This document shows positions 56,863-64,000 of a stretch of 64,000 nt of DNA, in pieces. Every line of letters begins with the position of its first letter. Position 1 is the first letter of the stretch. The position numbers and the translations under genes were made by a program. This stretch comes from Platycnemis pennipes (lineage: Eukaryota > Arthropoda > Insecta > Odonata > Platycnemididae): assembly GCA_933228895.1 (NCBI GenBank), contig OW121855.1, forward strand, positions 41,182,698-41,246,697, in the 5' to 3' direction. The notes under the pieces are model-generated. The model saw nothing but the letters and a program-made list of their open reading frames with translations, was not told where the DNA came from and made no database searches.

Positions 56863-59732
56863 AAATTATGACAAAAGTTTTTGACGTCCTTCTTACCCGT
56901 GAGCATGATATGCATGATAGAGAGAGGAAAGTTCGGTAGGAGTTAAACTATAAATTTCATATATGTTTTCCCAATACATTGGAATGACATTCCCAACAAC
57001 GAGAAATGCTATCTAGATTGGAAATATTTTGGATAAGTAAAGAAAACCAGATTATAAAAGTGAAAATATTGCTCGCCAGCTCAGTAAGGTGTATTCGGTC
57101 CTGAATAAGACGTTTCTGCTATTTTAAATATATCCTCGTTTTTGCATATCCAAAAAATTTTATGATTTAAATATAAAGGAGTTCAATGAATTAGGCAATA
57201 CAAGTTATTTAAAGAAACGTAATTTTTTCATATACTTTCGTAATCACCATATAGCAGCGCATGATATTAAGAGGAATTTTTTATGTTAATGGTTACGAAC
57301 TATTTTTGTCATTGTAATGAAAAACATTTATCAGTCTTATCATGAAGTTAATAAGAGAAAATTTACTAAATTCACTTTCATCTTATTCACTTCATAACCT
57401 CTAAATTAGCATTGACATTTAATGTAAAGGAAACATGAAACAATTTCTGGACGGTGATAAAAAATTATTTTTCATTTTTGACTATTCTGACGCATTTTAA
57501 GGTTAAATTTAAATTATTTCGGAACTATACGAGCTATTTCAATGTTCTAAATATTCAAGAATATTCCTGTGACCTCTTGCAAAGCATTGCAACGAAAATG
57601 GTAATGTTTTGTACGATTAAGCCAGAAAATTACTGCTGCAGAAGTTGTTGAACATAAGCTATAATAATCTTCCGCTAAATCAACCGGAGCTTTATCACCT
57701 TTCCCTTAAATAGACTGCGTGACCTCGCCAATACTATAGTTTTATTGCTGTTTATGCTAAATTATTTACTTCATATATCCTCATGCAGAAGACGCAGGGA
57801 ACTGATCCAATTTTTACCAAAGATCGAAGACACATAAGGTATCTCTTATACATATTCAAATAAAAGCTGATTCAAGCTGTAAAAATTCCTTTTCGTAAAA
57901 TTGCAGCACCCTAGCCCTTCATGCATTTATTTATTCAAATCTTAAGGAAATAAATACCCAATATTTTTCTGAGTTTCGAAAAAGCATTTTTTTTACTGTT
58001 TCTTTTTTATAATATTCCGTAATACTTGAAGCATATAGAGTCATGGAGCAAACACTTTCTATACGACTTGATAATGTTCGACGATCCGCTTATTAGGAAT
58101 AGAAATTGCATTTGACTCTCGTGGAGATATGTAAGATCCTAATACCCCTAACATTGAATGAACTGAGTCAAAAATTGAAATGTGGTTTTTGACTCCGTTT
58201 CGTGGTGACACCATGTCATCAATATTGCATTTATACCCCTAATTTATAAATAGCTTCAATATCGTGTTGCATGTACACTTCGTTGATTTCACCAATTCCG
58301 CCACAGATCCTTTTATGAAATGATGATAAACAGTTTGAATATTTTAGAGAGTGTGAATCTATTTACCCATTTTTTTGCGTATTCGGCAGCAACGTATAAT
58401 TTCCATTACTTTCTACAGTCCTCTTTATTTGAAATTAATCGTTTCGCTTGCGGTTATAATTCAACATGCAAATGGTGTATGCATTTAGTTTTTAATGGCC
58501 CTGCTTTTTAGGAATTTATATGAATACTTAATGCTATTTATGGTGCAATAAGCTGCTTTAAATATTTATCATGGTCCTTTACGTCTGCATTGCAATCATT
58601 GGGCATGTAGCTCATGGAATCAATGTTTTAAAAATCGAAAAAATGTAATGGTTGGCATTTTCAGTGCTTTTTTACAAAGAACGATTTATTCATATCAATA
58701 AAATATTCCCTGCAATGTTTTCCCTTTCTAAATGTTTATTCTTTTTCTCATTTACAGCAAATTACTCGTCGTTGCATGCTCAGTAGTCATACAATGTTTA
58801 AAACAAGAGTGACGGAATCAATCATTACCACTAGCAAAGCTTGCGTAAGGGTATAATTCTTTGGAGTTTTGGCCGTTGTCCTCTAAAAGATTAAGTACAA
58901 TGTTCTATCTATTGATCTGTTTTCAATAAGTCCCCACTTGAAAAGAAAGAACTGGTTCTTTGAATCCGATGAAACCCGATCGCCTTCAAAATTAGTCTTC
59001 GTCTTTCACTTTTTGATATCCTCATTTTATATATCACAGAATAAATGGAGATTGACGTGTCAAAAGCGCACGATCCAGCAATATCGACCACCCTCTTTAA
59101 TCACCCCATTCGTGAGTGGAATCGTCCTGTAACCCAACAAAGTTAAACCTGCCAAAGTTCCTTAATCCACGAAATAAAAAAGTCACCAGCTCCTCCCTCG
59201 TAAACTTGACCGGGAGTAAGATAATGCCTATGGAAATCTCTCGCCCGGGACCGACAATTTCAAACCGGCTACGAAAGTATTTGACGTGTATTGCTGAGTG
59301 AAAGGATAACAGAATTTCAAACGAATGAAAGGGTTTCGACCCTCAAGGCTGAATGTATTGACAGATTTTTCGCCATTCCGTTTTCCATTTAAGAGAATTG
59401 ACAGTTTCAGCTCGACCCCGGGGAATGATATCCGTCACGATTTTTGAAATAATTCGATCTAAACTTTTTTATGGCTGTGAAAGATATTGGGCCGAAGGGC
59501 TACGGTGATCGAAGGGTGATATCTACCCCTTTGAGGAGAATGTATTGAGCAATCTTGAAGGATCCCCTACATCGAGAGATGAAGCGTAACTGCCTCCCGG
59601 GCTATAATCGCTAGTAAGTTGGTGAGGCAAGGTAGATCCAAAGGATGAATCAAACGGATGCTTCTGTTCCATTTTGTTCCTAATATGAACGGGCATTCTC
59701 ATAAATCGTGGTAAACGCACAATATGATCGTA

Positions 59733-59945
59733 AATATTGCGTGAAATCTAAGCCAGCAACAATATTGTGCACATTCATTGCATTTTAAAAATTTAATTTT
59801 TCTCAATAGGTACATGAAGGTACGCTATGTTCATGTGTATCAAATAATCAGTATATTTATGAATGTTGCGTGAAATCAGAGCCAGTGCATATTCGGTCTA
59901 TTTTAAAAATTTAATATTTCGCGGTAGTTACGTATACATTATATA
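59733..59945. repeat. Two-copy ~128-bp tandem duplication
   Basis: ATTGCGTGAAATCTAAGCCAG (from about 59735) recurs as TTGCGTGAAATCAGAGCCAG (from about 59864), and each copy continues to TTTTAAAAATTTAAT and a GTAC/GTTAC end. The second copy is truncated or diverged at its 3' side. Confidence 0.8.
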
Positions 59946-60374
59946 TTTGTGTTTTACTTGTATTCGAATAAGGATAAGCGATATTCTATTTCGTTTGTAC
60001 GCATTTTCTCTTCGGAAATAGGAGAAATTTCATCCTTTTCATTCAAGCACAATGGTTTATCTAGATATACCACCATGTTTAAGAACAGCTTCGCTTACTT
60101 TATATAAAGCAACCTAATAAATAATCATATACGTGAGACCTTTCCGCACCAATTTTTGAAAAATGTTGTTTATAAATAGTCCATGGACCAACAAGTTAAT
60201 TAATTATATATATACATCTTCAGGGAACGAATTCAAAATGAGAAAAGGGAGGCAGTTGGGCGGTTCTGGCTTGCCGCGTCTCCCACATCCCTTCTCGGTA
60301 ACGCTTACAACAATGTCCGAGCATTAAATCCGTCCACTAGTCTTGGTGCCTATAATGATTGTGATTTAGTGGTA

Positions 60375-60480
60375 CAGAGTGGCCAGCAGGATTAGCTTGT
60401 TGAGGCGTGACTTTCCCCATCTGAGCCGGAAGGCCGAGGGTTCGGATCCCGCCTCGGGTGACGTTGACGTGCGGAGGCTC
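60375..60480 (+). mobile_element. tRNA-derived SINE-like head
   Basis: GAGTGGCCAGCAGG (A-box-like, about 60377-60390) precedes GAGGGTTCGGATCCCGCCTC, containing B box GGTTCGGATCC (60439-60449). The A-to-B distance is longer than in most tRNAs, as in Leu/Ser types. Sequence down to about 60650 stays moderately GC-rich and may be the SINE body. Confidence 0.45.
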
Positions 60481-60693
60481 CGTGCCCAATATGTGATGGT
60501 CTAATACGGGGGATTATCGGAATCCCATCGGACTTAGCAACAGTGGAGATGGAGGCCAAAAAGAGTCGACGCATGCATTGATGGGAGAATAGCCGCGGGG
60601 CTGAGATGAAATGGATGCGACACAGGAAATCTGGCGACAAAAATATGTTTCTCATCAGCGTTCTTTATCTTTAATTTTTTCCTAGGAAGTGAT

Positions 60694-60950
60694 GGCTAGA
60701 TATTGGAGATATTGCGACAATTTTCCATCACGCTCATCAACAGTAAGCTGTGAAATCTATCCCCGACACAGACATAGTATAAAGATATTAGAAAAAAAAA
60801 AAAAAATTAAAAAACTAGGTTTTAATTTTTTTTAATTAATTAATTATTAGGTTAAAAACTGTCATAAAGCTAGATATTTGGAGATATTTCGTCAATTTTC
60901 CATCAAACATAGCATTGGTAAGCTGTGATGCATATTCCCAACAGAGTAAA
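60694..60950. repeat. Diverged ~78-bp repeat pair with ~175-bp offset
   Basis: GGCTAGATATTGGAGATATT with CAATTTTCCATCA and GTAAGCTGTGA recurs as AGCTAGATATTTGGAGATAT with CAATTTTCCATCA and GTAAGCTGTGA. Between the copies is a 15-A run (60792-60806) and a TTAATTAATTAATTA stretch. This may be a tandem duplication with an AT-rich insertion. Confidence 0.75.
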
Positions 60951-63900
60951 AGTCTGTAGGTACGACGTTAAAATTCTTCACGTGCACAAGAACTTCAATG
61001 CGGCTGCTTGTAATCTAGCATTCTTGCAATTACTCATAAGCATTCCTCATTCATTAATTATTTCAAAATATCATTTACTTTAATTATCTGCTTCATCAAC
61101 CTCCTCAACATCTACCTAATTACCTCTAAATGTCATTCCTTTCTCAGTTTGCAGCACCATATACTAATCCTATTTTTTTTATTCCTTACTCTACCTAATA
61201 TGATATAATGATATAGTTTTTATTGTTTTTGTCGCGAGAGCGACATTCAGCTCTTATTCTCATTTTGTATCTCTTTCCCATACTTCATCAATCCTATGTT
61301 TATGAATCTAAGATATTTGATTCGAAATCTCGTCATCATTATATTTTAGTGTATATTTCGTAACCTTGAAATTTTCATACGATAGTAAGAAATTATTAAA
61401 CTTTTCCCTCACGACTTTTTCCCAAACAATTCAATATATGTACATAGAGCATAAGAAAATCTAAATCACAGGTAGCAATCCTCAAGATAGTCAAGCCATT
61501 TTTATAGCAAGCATGAATTATTTTATTTGCCTTCCCATGCAAATAAGTAAAGCTATAAGTACCTACATAAAAATGGTAGTAATTAGGTAAAGTCAAAAAA
61601 ATACTGAAATATTAGCACCTTTGTGCTAAAATAGATGTTAATAATTCGAGTAACTGTAAGTTTACCCTATAAATCTTACAATTATTATATGATAAAAAAA
61701 TGTATTTTTTACTGCGTTTTAAAACAAAAATAGATTTTATGTCCATAGAATGTCTCTTTTTCCTCGTTATTTCTACCAGAATTCAGCTGTTTTACAATTT
61801 CAAAGCTATAAGTATAGGCAATACCCTCATTGGATGTCAGTATACTGGAGACTTTTCGCCCTTCAATACTTTGAAACACCACCGATTTTCCGTTAATACG
61901 CTTTTAAATATAAACGTAATTTAACTGTCGATCAATTACTGAGAAGCCAGTCGCTCAAATTATTTCAATTCTCCTAAAGTCACCAGTGAATGCACAAGTC
62001 GTAATTCAATGCGTCGCTCAAGTTTGTAATCATGAGATACTTAGGGAAAGGGTCCACTCCTATATTTAATATTAAATGCCACATCTTGATTTGACTCAAT
62101 TGTGATATTCTTACAATAAGTTATTAAAGGATGCAATTAATTTAAAGCCATGTTGTATTTTAAAGGTAAATTTTCCATGTTTTTGTGAATAACCAACCTT
62201 TGAAGGAAAAATTGAAAGCTACACCGCATAAAAGGCAAAATGCAGGTCAACGGAATAATCTCGGTCGTTTTATTGAACTCACTTTGCAAACAAAATTTGA
62301 ATGATCAAGTAAATAAATGGCTGCCATATAAATCGGGAATAATGACCATGAGAAAATGACATTATGCGGCCTTTCAACCATCTAAATGGGTCAAGTGGAT
62401 CAAGACCATTAATTTTATGACTCTATTGAAGTAGAAAGATGGCTCTCAGAGCCATAATGAAATTAAATGCGGCAGCAGTATAATCCCATTCACGCCGCAT
62501 TGAATCCACCTAATTATGACGATTGCGCAAAGGGTATACATTTCTTGCATTGCAATAAATATTTACCGGTAAAAGGATATTTTTGTTATTTAAGGTTCAA
62601 TTTTGGTCGCAATTTAACTTATGACGAGCAAGGCCTGGTAAAAAAGGTTATGGTGAATGAACAAAATATAACCATGAAGACATAATGGTGGGAACTTGAA
62701 TTGAGTGAATAAGTTATAATCACTATTCCGGCTTTGATTGCGCTATGATATTTTTTAATTATACGGCGCCCGATAACCTTGATTCAAAAAGGATTGTCTC
62801 TAATAATATATCGGTAGTAAGTACTTATCATTTCGTTCGTTCCAAAAATGATTCAACATTTCACGCATTAAATAATACTGAATTACATTACCATATCTAC
62901 TTGGTAGTAATTAAAATTTCAATGTGAAAAAATTGGTTATTTATCGTATTAAACTATGAGTGTCTTGTGTAAACTCTGACCCCATCATGTATCTACTCAC
63001 ATTGGATTGTATAATTTAATAATACGTGCTTCCAAGAAATCAATCGTTCGAATGATTCGGTATTGATTATTTTAAAGCTTTTTTTACCAAATTTAATTTT
63101 TCTGGTCGCAATATTTTTTGTACCTGCTGTGTTTTAAAAATTTTGTTTTTGTGTTTTCGATTTAATATAAAAATTCTCTATTGATAAAATATTGAAATAT
63201 TTATCGCAATCGTCTTCTAATTTTTAAGCAAAGATACTTCGTAACAAACATCAAATAGTTTTCTTATAATAAATAGGCAGATCGAGTTTACCTAATGGGC
63301 TATTCCTATCATTATCCTTTGGGAAAAATTTATTTAATGGGACACGTATTTTGCAATCAATGGCACTCAAAATTGCCGACAAGTATATCGTTTTTTCGTG
63401 TTTAGCGTTGTGTGATCTGCCACCCAAGACATGATCTGACATCGTCTTGCAGGATGACTTGTCTTTAGTTGCAAAGTTCGTGATAAATTTTAATCTCAAT
63501 CTATGATTCATTTCGAAATTGAATAAAATGTGGGAGATAGAGAGAACGATTAACCATTTTATCCTTTCATATCGAAAGATATCAATATTATTTTGTGTTG
63601 AAAATTGTATTTATCGTTTGACTTCCTAGTGGTTTTTGAGACTTTTTCTTAAAATGAAACTAATAATGTTGACGTAGAATTTGTCATGAGTCCATTTTCC
63701 GGTTTTGGTTTCGGTTTTACAGTTCAATTTTTTGTAATATTTACCGTTAAAAAAATTGTAACACACCTATTCATTTATTTTAAGGCGTCTTTTTCTCACT
63801 AAAAAAAGGGGAAAATTTACTAATTTAGATTAAATAAAATATGGAACAAGTAGTGAAGGTTGGGCAAGAGAATAAATACCTCCGTGTAAATGATTATGAA

Positions 63901-64000
63901 GAACTTAGCCGTTATAAGAGTCTAGTGGAGATCTGCGTGATACCAATCTTAATACCAATGGCTGGTGTTGATGCAAAGATTGAAAAATATTAGAACATAA

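Larger units (their letters stand above)
56860..64000. other. AT-rich DNA upstream of kek, probably intronic or intergenic
   Basis: No ORF with recognisable motifs. If the acceptor at 56821-56822 is used, the proximal part is a 5' UTR intron of kek and the first exon lies in or beyond this stretch. Repeats and one SINE-like head are annotated separately. Confidence 0.5.

Noticed and set aside
60375..60480. Possible functional tRNA genes at the A/B-box-bearing sites
   Set aside because: Acceptor arms do not pair and B boxes carry mismatches at most sites; SINE-type relics are the better explanation.
1..64000. CRISPR arrays, bacterial operons, ribosome binding sites
   Set aside because: No regularly spaced direct repeats with unique spacers and no dense co-oriented ORFs; the window is eukaryotic nuclear DNA.

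Overview
This window looks like a large, gene-poor stretch of an arthropod nuclear genome, most likely an insect. The reasons are one intact single-coding-exon gene of the kekkon (LRR-Ig) family, an AT-rich background with short GC/CpG-rich islands, and many degraded eukaryotic transposable elements (LINE, hAT, PIF/Harbinger-type MITE and tRNA-derived SINE-like remnants). I see no prokaryotic gene organisation, no operon, no CRISPR array and no convincing functional tRNA or rRNA gene. I cannot name the species.

Layout. From 1 to about 53.5 kb I find no gene I can defend. This part is AT-rich DNA punctuated every few kb by GC-rich islands (about 0.42-1.0, 6.1-6.45, 10.85-12.0, 14.8-15.34, 19.2-20.5, 25.1-25.93, 26.63-28.45, 30.17-30.96, 34.0-34.56, 39.64-40.53 and 50.4-50.85 kb). 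Many of these are strongly strand-asymmetric (purine or pyrimidine runs), and one holds a long (CT/GA)n tract. Recognisable mobile DNA: a minus-strand LINE reverse-transcriptase 3' remnant (9.91-10.59 kb), a plus-strand LINE linker-region remnant (16.05-16.55 kb), a roughly 237-bp MITE with TTA target duplications (17.46-17.70 kb), a 1.74-kb non-autonomous hAT-like element nested inside an older short element (45.50-47.44 kb), and several tRNA-promoter-bearing SINE-like fragments. Three tandem duplications with units of roughly 130-180 bp and three strong palindromes are also present.

The gene. On the minus strand at 56566-53771 lies a 931-residue kekkon-like single-pass membrane protein: signal sequence, LRRNT, seven LRRs, LRRCT, one Ig domain, a transmembrane helix and a roughly 440-residue cytoplasmic tail ending in a possible class II PDZ ligand. 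Its leader is the most interesting part of the window. A strong candidate 3' splice site sits at 56821-56822. The presumed 5' UTR exon (56820-56567) holds two upstream ORFs chained by an ATGA overlap, and the second stops one nucleotide before the kek start codon. The upstream noncoding exon(s) and promoter were not found and may lie between 57 and 64 kb or outside the window.

Regulatory inference. A long gene desert with GC/GAGA-rich islands beside a developmental cell-surface gene is compatible with a cis-regulatory landscape, but this is inference from composition alone.
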